From the NCBI RefSeq assembly GCF_030818905.1, contig NZ_JAUTAZ010000001.1, forward strand, positions 2,976,001-3,040,000: a stretch of DNA of 64,000 nt. The letters are read 5' to 3'. A program made the position numbers and the translations under genes. Below the pieces are notes generated by a model, which was not told where the DNA came from, searched no databases, and saw only the letters and a list, made by a program, of their open reading frames with translations. The first letter of the stretch is position 1. Each line of letters begins with the position of its first letter. Origin of the DNA: Microbacterium sp. SORGH_AS_0888. GTDB taxonomy: Bacteria > Actinomycetota > Actinomycetes > Actinomycetales > Microbacteriaceae. Shown one piece after another: positions 1 through 7,375 of this stretch.

Positions 1-1119
1 GTGCGTCGTCTCGACCGACAGCCAGCGCACGATGAACCGCGCCAGCTCGTCGTCGTGGCGCACGAGCGACTTGAGCGCGAGCTCGTGGATCGCGACGAAC
101 TGCGCCAGCCGGGCGGGCTCGTGCAGCGCCAGGTCCAGGATCCAGCGCCGCACGCCGTCGCCGAGCTCGCGCCGCGTCTGCTCGAGCGCGTCGTCGTCGA
201 CGAGCGACTCCCGGCTCGCCGTCGGGTGCAGGCCGCCGGCGTCGATCACGGCGCGGGCGAAGAACGCCCAGTCGGGCAGGATGTCGTCGGCCCGCTCGGT
301 GAGCAGCATGCCGCGCAGGTACACCCGGGTGCTCTGCCGCGCCGCCGGCGGGGGAGCGAAGGGGAGCACGTACGCGGTCCCGCGGGTCTGCGTGGCGGGG
401 ACCGACAGCCGGATCGCGTCGAAGGGCTCGGCGCCGATCAGCTCGCGTCCGTACCGCAGCCGTGTCTCGGCGTCGTCCGCGAGGAAGGGGGCGGGGCCGG
501 TGATCGGGGTCTCTCCGCCGCCGGGCAGGTCCACCACGATCGACACGGGCAGGTAGGCACCGAACGTCTCGGCCAGGTCGAGGACCGTCGGCGTGCTCAC
601 GAGCGAGAGCGTGTCGGCGCGCGGCGCGAGGTGAACGCTCGTGCCCACCGGGATCTCGTCCGCGCACGCGCCGACCGTGAACGTGCCGTCCGCGTGCCCG
701 GTCCACTCGACGGCGTCGCCGCCCGCGGCGCTGCGCGAACGGATCACGATGGTGTCGCACACCATGAAGCACGAGAGCATGCCGATCCCGAACTGCCCGA
801 GGAAGTCGCTGCGCGGCAGATCGAGGACGTCGCGCTTCGAGCTGCGTCCCACCGTGGCCAGGAGATCGGCGACCTCCGCCTCGGTGAGTCCCACGCCGTC
901 GTCGCGGATCACGAACTCGGCCGACGCGGCGCTCACCGGGGTGATCCGGACGCGGCCGCCGCGGCCGTCGAGCTGCACGCGTGCCGCGATGGCGTCGACC
1001 GCGTTCTGCAGGAGCTCGCGCAGATAGACCCGGGGCCCCGAGTAGATGTGCCGGCTGAGCAGGTCGATCACCCCGCGGAGATCGACCTGGAACTGATGCG
1101 CCGCCGTGTCCTGGTCCAG
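1..1119 (-). CDS. HSP90-family molecular chaperone (HtpG-like), C-terminus cut by window edge
   Basis: The first 373 residues of a GHKL-ATPase chaperone are visible; the rest lies beyond base 1. The N-box ELLQNAVDA starts near residue 35, followed by a DDGVGL motif near residue 80 and the GIGMLSCF ATP-lid segment near residue 110, all diagnostic of HSP90 N-domains. The middle domain follows. It would refold or hold client proteins in the cytosol using ATP. The short actinobacterial HSP90 branch is about 580-620 residues, so roughly a third is missing. The start is unusual: no ATG, GTG or TTG occurs in frame upstream of the conserved FQVDLRG segment. A CTG at 1117-1119 has a GAGGAG Shine-Dalgarno (1125-1130) 5 nt upstream, so CTG is the best start. 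The family call is firm; the start is inferred. Confidence 0.88.
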   Translation of the reverse strand, partial: MDQDTAAHQFQVDLRGVIDLLSRHIYSGPRVYLRELLQNAVDAIAARVQLDGRGGRVRITPVSAASAEFVIRDDGVGLTEAEVADLLATVGRSSKRDVLDLPRSDFLGQFGIGMLSCFMVCDTIVIRSRSAAGGDAVEWTGHADGTFTVGACADEIPVGTSVHLAPRADTLSLVSTPTVLDLAETFGAYLPVSIVVDLPGGGETPITGPAPFLADDAETRLRYGRELIGAEPFDAIRLSVPATQTRGTAYVLPFAPPPAARQSTRVYLRGMLLTERADDILPDWAFFARAVIDAGGLHPTASRESLVDDDALEQTRRELGDGVRRWILDLALHEPARLAQFVAIHELALKSLVRHDDELARFIVRWLSVETTH

Positions 1120-1272
1120 TGTCGCTCCTCGGGCTCGTCCGGCGCGCGCCGGGGGAGGCGCGTCGGGATCGGGTCCTCCCAGGCTAGCCAGGCGTCGCCG
1201 GCACGAACGGGCGCGTGCGGGGATCTGTGGGTAACTCTGAGAATCGCCGCGCACCGGCGCGGGGACCGGGTG

Positions 1273-1284
1273 CAGGATGGAGCC
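1273..1284 (+). promoter_or_regulatory. -10-like hexamer for a leaderless start
   Basis: CAGGAT (1273-1278) followed by 6 nt and then ATG. The same geometry recurs at a dozen other starts in this window, which suggests transcription begins at or next to the A of the start codon. Confidence 0.3.
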
Positions 1285-1719
1285 ATGGACACCACGGATG
1301 CGGTCAGCCGCCTCGACGATCGGGAGTGTTGGGAGCGCCTCGCCTCGCAGGAGCTCGGTCGGATCGTGACGCGCGTCGGGGCGGTGATCGACATCTTCCC
1401 CGTCAACTACGTCGTCGACGAGCGCACGATCGTGTTCCGCACGGCGGAGGGCAGCAAGCTGTTCGAGCTGACCGCGAACGACGACGTGCTGTTCGAGGTC
1501 GACGACCACACCGACGATGACGCGTGGAGCGTCGTCGTGCGCGGCGCCGCCGAACGCCTCGACACCTCCGACGCGGTCGAGGCCGCGGATGAGCTGCCGC
1601 TGCGGCCGTGGATCCCGACCCTGAAGTACACGTATGTGCGGATCACACCCGACGCGGTCTCCGGCCGGGCGTTCCTCCGCGGGCCGGAGCCCGACCGCTA
1701 CGGCGTCGAGAGCAGCTGA
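1285..1719 (+). CDS. Pyridoxamine 5'-phosphate oxidase-like FMN-binding split-barrel protein
   Basis: 144 residues, the usual length of the small actinobacterial split-barrel proteins of the PNPOx-like superfamily. Visible family features are a GRIVTRVGAVIDIFPVNY strand pair (about residues 25-43), followed by a TIVFRTAEGSKL segment and then WSVVVRGAAE. These match the flavin-binding barrel of proteins that bind FMN or F420 and reduce small molecules. The substrate cannot be read from sequence. The gene stands alone, divergent from the HSP90 gene, with 165 bp between them. The ATG at 1285 is chosen because the preceding in-frame sequence is antisense to the HSP90 promoter region and a -10-like element sits 6 nt before it. 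Confidence 0.8.
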   Translation: MDTTDAVSRLDDRECWERLASQELGRIVTRVGAVIDIFPVNYVVDERTIVFRTAEGSKLFELTANDDVLFEVDDHTDDDAWSVVVRGAAERLDTSDAVEAADELPLRPWIPTLKYTYVRITPDAVSGRAFLRGPEPDRYGVESS

Positions 1720-1727
1720 CGGGGCGT

Positions 1728-1740
1728 TATCCTCGGGCTC
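1728..1740 (+). promoter_or_regulatory. -10 TATCCT with leaderless ATG
   Basis: TATCCT at 1728-1733 is followed by 7 nt and the ATG at 1741. There is no Shine-Dalgarno, so the transcript probably starts at the initiation codon. Confidence 0.4.
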
Positions 1741-2616
1741 ATGCCCCTCAATGAAGCGCCGGTGCTCGAGGCCTCGACGACATCGCGTCGCCCGCCGGTG
1801 TGGCCGTGGTTCGTCTCGTTCGCGGGACTCGTGGTCTCGCTCGCGGTCGCCGGCGCCGGCCTGGCCCTCGTGCTCGGCGCGCGCGAGGCCGCCTTGTCCT
1901 CGCGCGCCGTGAGTCCCGCGCAGGAACGCGCGATCGCCGCGGCGATCGCCGGCGAGGGCGAGACGGCGCAGCGCATCGCGAGCCAGCGCGCTGCCTATCG
2001 CGCCGACGTCGCCGCCTGGGACGCCGACGAGGCCGAGGTGGCCGCGTGGCGGGCGCGCGACGACGTGCCGCCTGCGGGCGTCGCGAACCCGGGCGGCCAG
2101 AGCATGCCCGGCGACGACCCGACCGGCCGTGCGTTCCTCGACTCGATCGGTGCCACCGCGGTGCAGCTCGTCTTCGATGCGGGACCGGGCAACTGCGGCT
2201 ACAACGCGGGCGGGGACGAGGGGTGGTCGTACGCGGCCGGTGGATGCTACGACTCCGACTACCGCAATCGTCTCTTCCTCGCGTGGGACCCGGGCGCGGA
2301 GTCGCTCGTGAGGTCGGTCTTCGTGCACGAGGCGATGCACTGGTACCAGTACGAGCATTACTACCCGGTCTTCGTCCGTGCCGCGCGAGCCGGCATCTTC
2401 CACGACGACTACGCCCACGACATCGAGAGCGATGCCAGCTGCCGCGCCGTCTTCGTCCATGGGATCCCCCGCGAGGACTACGAGGACTCGTCGTCCCCGT
2501 GCGACGTCGACGACTGGTACGAGGGCTGGCTGCCGGATCGGCTCGTGGCTCTCGGCGCCGTGACGACGCCGCCCGTCGCCGCGGCGTACGAGGTGAGCGA
2601 GGTGATCCGGCCGTGA
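1741..2616 (+). CDS. Membrane-anchored extracellular protein with HExxH motif (putative metallopeptidase-like)
   Basis: 291 residues. A single hydrophobic segment near residues 22-48 follows an Arg-Arg stretch, so the bulk is probably extracytoplasmic and N-terminally anchored. Near residue 199 is the zincin-type motif HEAMH, flanked by aromatic residues (WYQYEHYY). An acidic HDDYAHDIESDASC segment lies about 25 residues downstream and could supply the third zinc ligand. I do not recognise a named family, and many HExxH proteins are not peptidases. The next gene overlaps its stop (GTGA), which implies co-translation with a lipoprotein. The protein is rich in Trp, Tyr and Asp, and it has cysteines near residues 158, 168, 231 and 247 that could form disulfides. 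Confidence 0.65.
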   Translation: MPLNEAPVLEASTTSRRPPVWPWFVSFAGLVVSLAVAGAGLALVLGAREAALSSRAVSPAQERAIAAAIAGEGETAQRIASQRAAYRADVAAWDADEAEVAAWRARDDVPPAGVANPGGQSMPGDDPTGRAFLDSIGATAVQLVFDAGPGNCGYNAGGDEGWSYAAGGCYDSDYRNRLFLAWDPGAESLVRSVFVHEAMHWYQYEHYYPVFVRAARAGIFHDDYAHDIESDASCRAVFVHGIPREDYEDSSSPCDVDDWYEGWLPDRLVALGAVTTPPVAAAYEVSEVIRP

Positions 2617-3068
2617 ACGCGGCTCGTCGTCTCGCCGTCGGCGGCGCGCTCCTGGTCCTCGTGGCGGGGCTGGCCGCCTGCGCGCCCCGCGATCCCCGCG
2701 CGGCGGAGGAGGCCGCATCCGCGGTCTTCGACGATCTCGTCGCCGCCGCCGGCCGCGTCGACACCGCCGTGCTGCGCACGCTCGAGGTCGACGACCCCTC
2801 GGAGCTGGCCTGCGCCCGTCCCGAGGGCAGCGTGCAGCGGGTCTACACCGCGCGCGGCACCCTGGCGGTCGAGGCGGCCGACGCCGACGCGTCCCTCGTC
2901 GTGGACGCCGTCGCCGCCCGGCTCGACCCCGGTCGCTGGGACACCATCCGCGCGCCCGAGCCTCGGCAGTCGGCGTGGACCGACGAGGACGGCACCGTCG
3001 CCACGGTGACCGCCGACGGGCCGGTCATCGCGATCGCCGTGTTCACACCGTGCCTCGCCGCCGGTTAG
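2613..3068 (+). CDS. Small putative lipoprotein
   Basis: 151 residues starting at GTG 2613, overlapping the upstream stop codon by 4 nt. A signal sequence ends in a lipobox-like LAAC near residues 20-23, so after lipidation the mature chain would sit on the outer face of the membrane. The remainder is an Ala/Asp-rich domain with a second Cys near residue 70 and another near the C-terminus, and no motif I recognise. Its coupling to the HExxH gene suggests a shared extracytoplasmic role. Function unknown. Confidence 0.7.
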   Translation: MNAARRLAVGGALLVLVAGLAACAPRDPRAAEEAASAVFDDLVAAAGRVDTAVLRTLEVDDPSELACARPEGSVQRVYTARGTLAVEAADADASLVVDAVAARLDPGRWDTIRAPEPRQSAWTDEDGTVATVTADGPVIAIAVFTPCLAAG

Positions 3069-3088
3069 CCACCTCGTGGACCATGCCC

Positions 3089-3094
3089 TACACT
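3089..3094 (+). promoter_or_regulatory. Possible promoter for tRNA-Trp / secE
   Basis: TACACT could be a -10, with a weak TTAGCC about 18 nt upstream. It lies about 100 bp before the tRNA in the 126-bp gap. Weak evidence, based on position and hexamer only. Confidence 0.25.
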
Positions 3095-3194
3095 GGACAT
3101 GCAGTTGAAGTCTGCATTCTTTTGCCGTGCCCGAAGGGCATCCCCCCATCAGGTTCATGGCTGGAGTGCGGTCTTCGGGGTCGAAAGGCCCCCT

Positions 3195-3267
<73 letters not shown>

Positions 3268-3312
3268 CGCGTCAGCGCATGCTGGCACACCACAAGTGAT
3301 TCAGGTGGGTTC

Positions 3313-3585
3313 ATGATCCAGGACGCCTCGAAGGGCGAAGTCGTCGCAGCAGGCGGCGGCACGCGCGAGAAGAAGCCGAACTTCTTCGTGCGCATCGTCG
3401 TCTTCATCCGTCAGGTCTTCGCCGAACTCCGCAAGGTCGTCACGCCGACCCGCAAGGAACTTCTGAAGTTCACCGCGGTCGTTCTGGGCTTCGTGCTCGT
3501 GATGATGGCTGTCGTCTACGGGCTCGACACCCTGTTCGTCTGGCTGACGACGGTCGTGTTCGGAACGCCCGTCGGCGCCGCCTGA
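3313..3585 (+). CDS. secE: Preprotein translocase subunit SecE
   Basis: 90 residues. An N-terminal cytosolic part is followed by the amphipathic FAELRKVVTPTRKEL segment (about residues 38-52) typical of SecE, and then one transmembrane helix. The single-helix form is the Gram-positive/actinobacterial type. It clamps SecY in the SecYEG channel. The ATG at 3313 is preceded by an AGGTGGG ribosome site. It lies between tRNA-Trp and nusG, the usual order, with 35 bp to nusG. Confidence 0.96.
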   Translation: MIQDASKGEVVAAGGGTREKKPNFFVRIVVFIRQVFAELRKVVTPTRKELLKFTAVVLGFVLVMMAVVYGLDTLFVWLTTVVFGTPVGAA

Positions 3586-3620
3586 GGGCGGCACCCGCCG
3601 CAGGAACGAGAGAGTAACGA

Positions 3621-4655
3621 GTGTCTGAGAAGTACCGCGACGACGTCGACTGGGCCACTGCGGCCGAGCAGTCCAGCGAGGACGACGAGGCGCAGGAGGG
3701 CGAGATCCTCGCCGCCCAGGAGCGCGACTCCGAGCCCGCCGAGCACCTTGCCGTCCACATCGAGGGCGAGGAAGACGACCTCGGTGACGACGAGGACATC
3801 GAGATTGACGACCCGGAGGCGGACGCCATCGTGAACGACGCACTCGAGATCGACGAGACCAGCGAGGCCGAGGCCGCCGCCGAGGTCCTCACCGACGCGC
3901 TCGCCGAGGAGGAGTCCGAGCGCGGCGCCGCGCTCGCCGACGACGTCACGCCCTACGACGGCCCCGATGTGAACGGCGAGCCGGACGAGCCCGTCCTCGA
4001 CGAGGACTTCGTCGAGGACGCCGCCGAGGACGACCTCGACCCCTACGAGGCCTTCCGTGCCGAGCTGCGCGAGCTGCCCGGCAAGTGGTACGTCATCCAC
4101 TCCTACGCCGGTTTCGAGCGCAAGGTGAAGGCCAACATCGAGCAGCGCAAGTCGACGCTCGAGGTCGAGGAGGACATCTACCAGATCGAGGTCCCGATGG
4201 AGGACGTCGTCGAGATCAAGAACGGGCAGCGCAAGATGGTCACGCGCGTCCGGATCCCCGGCTACGTGCTCGTGCGCATGGAGCTGAACGAGGACACCTG
4301 GTCGGTCGTGCGGCACACGCCGGGCGTCACCGGGTTCGTCGGCAACGCCCACAACCCGACTCCGCTGCGCTTCGAAGAGGCCTTCAACATGCTGAAGTCC
4401 CTCGTCCAGGTCGCCGAGCCCGCGCCCGCCAAGGGCGGAGCCGCCAAGGGCGCGCCGGCCGCCGCGCGCGTCATCCCCGCCGAGGTCGACTACGAGATCG
4501 GCGAGACCATCACGATCAAGGAGGGCTCGTTCGCGGGTCTTCCCGGGACGATCAGCGAGATCAAGCCGGAGAGCGGCAAGCTCACGGTCCTCGTCTCCCT
4601 CTTCGAGCGCGAGACCCCGGTCGAGCTGTCCTTCGACCAGGTCACCAAGCTCTAG
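3621..4655 (+). CDS. nusG: Transcription termination/antitermination factor NusG
   Basis: 344 residues starting at GTG 3621. The first ~145 residues are a very acidic Asp/Glu-rich extension found in actinobacterial NusG and absent from the ~180-residue E. coli protein. The NGN domain begins at [15 protein letters not shown] (about residue 155) and includes [13 protein letters not shown]. An Ala/Pro linker leads to the C-terminal KOW domain ([18 protein letters not shown], about residues 294-311). It binds RNA polymerase and modulates pausing, and couples to ribosomal protein S10. A strong hairpin terminator follows directly, so transcription of rplK restarts at its own promoter. Confidence 0.96.
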   Translation: MSEKYRDDVDWATAAEQSSEDDEAQEGEILAAQERDSEPAEHLAVHIEGEEDDLGDDEDIEIDDPEADAIVNDALEIDETSEAEAAAEVLTDALAEEESERGAALADDVTPYDGPDVNGEPDEPVLDEDFVEDAAEDDLDPYEAFRAELRELPGKWYVIHSYAGFERKVKANIEQRKSTLEVEEDIYQIEVPMEDVVEIKNGQRKMVTRVRIPGYVLVRMELNEDTWSVVRHTPGVTGFVGNAHNPTPLRFEEAFNMLKSLVQVAEPAPAKGGAAKGAPAAARVIPAEVDYEIGETITIKEGSFAGLPGTISEIKPESGKLTVLVSLFERETPVELSFDQVTKL

Positions 4656-4670
4656 CCACGGCACTCATGG

Positions 4671-4706
4671 GAGAGGGGGCGGATGCGCAGGCATCCGCCC
4701 CCTCTC
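4671..4706 (+). terminator. Hairpin terminator after nusG
   Basis: A perfect 16-bp stem (GAGAGGGGGCGGATGC at 4671-4686, complement at 4691-4706) with a 4-nt GCAG loop. There is no long T-tract, as is common in high-GC genomes. It sits between convergent nusG and the VOC gene and could serve both strands. Confidence 0.8.
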
Positions 4707-4720
4707 TCGTATGAGGCGGA

Positions 4721-5074
4721 TCAGTCGGCCGTCTTGCGCTGCCAGAGCCCGAAACGGTTGCCGAGCGGATCGCGCAGGTGCGTGAACAGGATGGCGCCGT
4801 TGTCGACGAGCGGGATCACGGTGTCCGCGCCGTTCGCGGACGCCTGTGCGATCTTCGCGTGGATGTCGTCCACCTCGACGTAGAAGACGGCCCACCCCTC
4901 GCCGCCGACATCGGTGGAGTCCCACAGTCCGCCGCCGTTGCCGGCGCCGGCGATCATGCGATAGCCGCCCGGTGTGATCGGGCCGAAGGCCCACCCGAAC
5001 GTCGCGCCGTAGAAGGCCTGCGCAGCGCCGGGGTCTGTCGTGCCGATCTCGAAGTAGGTCACGTGGTCGGTCAT
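4721..5074 (-). CDS. VOC (glyoxalase/bleomycin-resistance fold) family protein
   Basis: 117 residues, one vicinal-oxygen-chelate module of two beta-alpha-beta units. It opens with HVTYFEIGTTDP and ends with DPLGNRFGLWQ, both typical of the family. A single module of this size normally forms a homodimer with metal or ligand in the shared cavity. Substrate unknown. It lies downstream of and co-directional with a MerR/GyrI-like regulator, 92 bp away, which suggests a regulator-target pair for a toxic small molecule. The ATG at 5072-5074 follows a GAGAGAGG ribosome site. Confidence 0.85.
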   Translation of the reverse strand: MTDHVTYFEIGTTDPGAAQAFYGATFGWAFGPITPGGYRMIAGAGNGGGLWDSTDVGGEGWAVFYVEVDDIHAKIAQASANGADTVIPLVDNGAILFTHLRDPLGNRFGLWQRKTAD

Positions 5075-5133
5075 CGTCGGGTCCTCTCTCGCGGGGTGGC
5101 CGGCCTCCTGGCCGGTTGCTGCGAGCCTCGGGC

Positions 5134-5170
5134 CTGCCACAGTGTGAGAGTCAAGCAGTGTGAGAGTCAA
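5134..5170 (-). promoter_or_regulatory. Candidate MerR-type promoter with duplicated -35/operator half
   Basis: Read on the minus strand, TTGACTCTCACACTG occurs twice in tandem, 16 bp apart (TTGACT at 5165-5170 and 5149-5154). The proximal copy runs into an imperfect 17-bp dyad, CTGCCACAGTGTGAGAG on the plus strand (5134-5150). A stretched -35/-10 spacer containing a dyad is the usual MerR target. The distal copy begins inside the merR stop codon. The likely target is the VOC gene. Confidence 0.5.
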
Positions 5171-5988
5171 ACGGCGGAGGGCGCGATCGGCACGTTGACC
5201 TCCGTGATCCAGGTCGCGGGGTCCGGATCGCGTCCGGGCCCGTAGACGTACACGGTGAAGATCGGGCCCGTGCGGACACGCTTCCGATCGGCGATCCACG
5301 TGCCGACGGCGGCGGTCGCCTCGCTGATGGTCTCGAAGCTGCCGCGATGGGTCACGGTGGCCACGTGCTGAGCGGGCAGTTCGACGATCTCGTAGCCGCC
5401 TTCCGGCGCGGTACGGCCGCGGTACTCGCGCCAGATCGCCATCTCCACGTCGGCATCCCGATACTCGTCGTCGTAGTAGGTCGCCCCTACGGTGTCGCCG
5501 AAGACCCCGGGATCGTGTGCCGTGAGCGCGGCTGCGGGCTGTCGGAAGCCGTCCCACAGCTTTCCCTCCGCCGGGTAGTCCGCGACGGTGCGGCGCAGCA
5601 GCAGCACGCGCACGGCGGGGAAGAGTCGCTCGACGACCTCCGGATGCCCCGCACGCGCGTCGAGCTCGCCGAGCAGGCGGCTCGCGAGAGCCTGCTGATC
5701 CGCGATCCGACGGGCCTGCGCGCGGAGCTCATCGAGGTGTTCCCGCAGCCGTCCCCGGAGCGCGTCGGGCTCCGCGAACAGCGGCAGCAGCTCGGCGATG
5801 ACGGGGATGCCGCACCCGGCATCCCGCAGCAGCCGTACCCGCGCGGCCTCGCGCAGCTGCGCGGGCGAGTAGCGGCGGTACCCGCTGCTCCCGTCGCGCT
5901 CGGCCGGCACGAGAACGCCCCGATCCGCGTAGTGGCGCAGCATCCGGACGCTCAGCCCCGAGTACCGAGAGAAGTCGCCGATGTTCAT
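5167..5988 (-). CDS. MerR-family regulator with GyrI-like effector-binding domain
   Basis: 273 residues. The N-terminal MerR winged HTH starts at MNIGDFSRYSGLSVRMLRHY and contains GYRRYSPAQL. A coiled-coil dimerisation helix spans about residues 80-120. A C-terminal domain of the AraC effector-binding/GyrI type (about residues 125-273) contains YEIVELPAQHVATVTHRGSF. This is the BmrR/TipA architecture, where ligand binding twists the promoter and activates transcription. Its most likely target is the VOC gene downstream, through the dyad at 5134-5170. An in-frame ATG at 6013-6015 would add 9 residues; neither start has a well-spaced ribosome site. The conserved MNIGDF start is preferred. Confidence 0.88.
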   Translation of the reverse strand: MNIGDFSRYSGLSVRMLRHYADRGVLVPAERDGSSGYRRYSPAQLREAARVRLLRDAGCGIPVIAELLPLFAEPDALRGRLREHLDELRAQARRIADQQALASRLLGELDARAGHPEVVERLFPAVRVLLLRRTVADYPAEGKLWDGFRQPAAALTAHDPGVFGDTVGATYYDDEYRDADVEMAIWREYRGRTAPEGGYEIVELPAQHVATVTHRGSFETISEATAAVGTWIADRKRVRTGPIFTVYVYGPGRDPDPATWITEVNVPIAPSAV

Positions 5989-6060
5989 GAGCGGTGCCCG
6001 GATGCCGTCGTCCATGCCGTCCAGTCTGGCCGAGCCCTCCCGGTGGGAGGACTGATGGGG

Positions 6061-6066
6061 TATCCT
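6061..6066 (+). promoter_or_regulatory. Possible -10 of the rplK-rplA promoter
   Basis: TATCCT lies 108 nt before rplK, after the divergent merR gene. No good -35 is visible. A TTGACA overlaps downstream (6065-6070) but lacks a matching -10. Weak. Confidence 0.3.
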
Positions 6067-6174
6067 TGACAGGTTGCGCACGTGTTGCGCGACGTCCCAC
6101 CACGATCCGGGTCCGCCGGATGCGTGGAAGCGCGCACCGTCCCGTCGGACGTGCGCTCGACAGAAGGAAGAAGA

Positions 6175-6606
6175 ATGGCACCGAAGAAGAAGGTGACCGG
6201 CCTGATCAAGCTTCAGATCAACGCCGGTGCCGCCAACCCGGCGCCGCCGATCGGCCCCGCGCTCGGTCAGCATGGCGTCAACATCATGGAGTTCTGCAAG
6301 GCGTACAACGCCGCGACCGAGTCGCAGCGCGGCAACGTCATCCCCGTGGAGATCACCGTCTACGAGGACCGCAGCTTCACGTTCATCCTGAAGACCCCGC
6401 CGGCCGCCGAGCTCATCAAGAAGGCCGCCGGCGTCGCCAAGGGCTCGCCGACCCCGCACACGACCAAGGTGGCCAAGCTCACCAAGGACCAGGTGCGTCA
6501 GATCGCCGAGACGAAGATGCCCGACCTGAACGCCAATGACATCGAGGCCGCCTCGCTGATCATCGCCGGCACCGCCCGTTCCATGGGCATCACGGTCGAG
6601 GACTGA
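6175..6606 (+). CDS. rplK: 50S ribosomal protein L11
   Basis: 143 residues, full length. It opens with [14 protein letters not shown], has the Pro-rich [20 protein letters not shown] segment and ends in the RNA-binding C-terminal domain ([10 protein letters not shown]). L11 with 23S helices 43/44 forms the GTPase-associated centre and is the thiostrepton target. The start has a GAAGGAAGAAG ribosome site just upstream. It is followed by rplA after 14 bp, forming a two-gene unit that ends at the hairpin at 7325-7363. Confidence 0.98.
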   Translation: MAPKKKVTGLIKLQINAGAANPAPPIGPALGQHGVNIMEFCKAYNAATESQRGNVIPVEITVYEDRSFTFILKTPPAAELIKKAAGVAKGSPTPHTTKVAKLTKDQVRQIAETKMPDLNANDIEAASLIIAGTARSMGITVED

Positions 6607-6620
6607 GGGGGATAACGACT

Positions 6621-7313
6621 ATGGCTACCAAGTCCAAGGCCTACGAGGCCGCCGCGGCGAAGATCGACCGCGACACGTTCTACTCCACGAGCGAGGCCGT
6701 CGCCCTCGCCAAGGAGACCGGCTCGAAGAAGTTCGACTCGACCGTCGAGGTCGCGCTCAAGCTCTCCGTCGACCCCCGCAAGGCGGACCAGATGGTGCGC
6801 GGCACCGTCATCCTCCCGCACGGCACGGGCAAGACCGCCCGCGTCATCGTGTTCGCGACCGGCCCCGCGGCCGAGGCGGCGATCGCGGCGGGCGCCGATG
6901 AGGTCGGCGGCGCCGAGCTCATCGAGAAGGTCGCCGGGGGCTACACGTCCTTCGACGCCGCCGTCTCGACCCCCGAGCTCATGGGACAGGTCGGCCGGCT
7001 CGGCAAGGTGCTGGGTCCCCGCGGCCTGATGCCGAACCCCAAGACCGGCACCGTGACCCCCAACCCGGCGAAGGCCGTGGAGGAGATCAAGGGCGGCAAG
7101 ATCGAGTTCCGCGTCGACAAGCACGCCAACGTGCACTTCGTCGTCGGCAAGGCCTCGTTCACGGCCGAGCAGCTCAACGAGAACCTCACCACCGCGATCG
7201 ACGAGATCGTCCGGCTCAAGCCGTCGAGCTCGAAGGGGCGCTACATCCAGAAGGGTGCCGTGTCGACCACGTTCGGCCCCGGCATCCCGCTGGACGTCAA
7301 CGCGCTCGCCTGA
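6621..7313 (+). CDS. rplA: 50S ribosomal protein L1
   Basis: 230 residues, the family's usual length. Conserved segments seen are [15 protein letters not shown], the [20 protein letters not shown] loop and a C-terminal [11 protein letters not shown]1 forms the mobile stalk that handles deacylated tRNA at the E site, and in many bacteria it represses its own mRNA. It is translated from ATG 6621 with a GAGGGGGA ribosome site and follows rplK by 14 bp. Confidence 0.98.
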   Translation: MATKSKAYEAAAAKIDRDTFYSTSEAVALAKETGSKKFDSTVEVALKLSVDPRKADQMVRGTVILPHGTGKTARVIVFATGPAAEAAIAAGADEVGGAELIEKVAGGYTSFDAAVSTPELMGQVGRLGKVLGPRGLMPNPKTGTVTPNPAKAVEEIKGGKIEFRVDKHANVHFVVGKASFTAEQLNENLTTAIDEIVRLKPSSSKGRYIQKGAVSTTFGPGIPLDVNALA

Positions 7314-7324
7314 CCCGACGCACA

Positions 7325-7363
7325 CGAAGGGGCACCCGCCGACATCCGGCGGGTGCCCCTTCG
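7325..7363 (+). terminator. Hairpin terminator after rplA
   Basis: A 16-bp perfect stem (CGAAGGGGCACCCGCC at 7325-7340, complement at 7348-7363) with a 7-nt loop, between convergent rplA and the oxidoreductase gene. Confidence 0.8.
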
Positions 7364-7375
7364 GGTCTGCGCCGG

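Noticed and set aside
1..1719. A plus-strand 572-codon reading covering the HSP90 region
   Set aside because: Only the last 144 codons (from 1285) match a real family; the first 400 are antisense to the HSP90 chaperone and have no conserved motif.
6065..6070. TTGACA upstream of rplK as a consensus -35
   Set aside because: No -10-like hexamer at 15-19 nt; the TATCCT just before it is a better candidate element.
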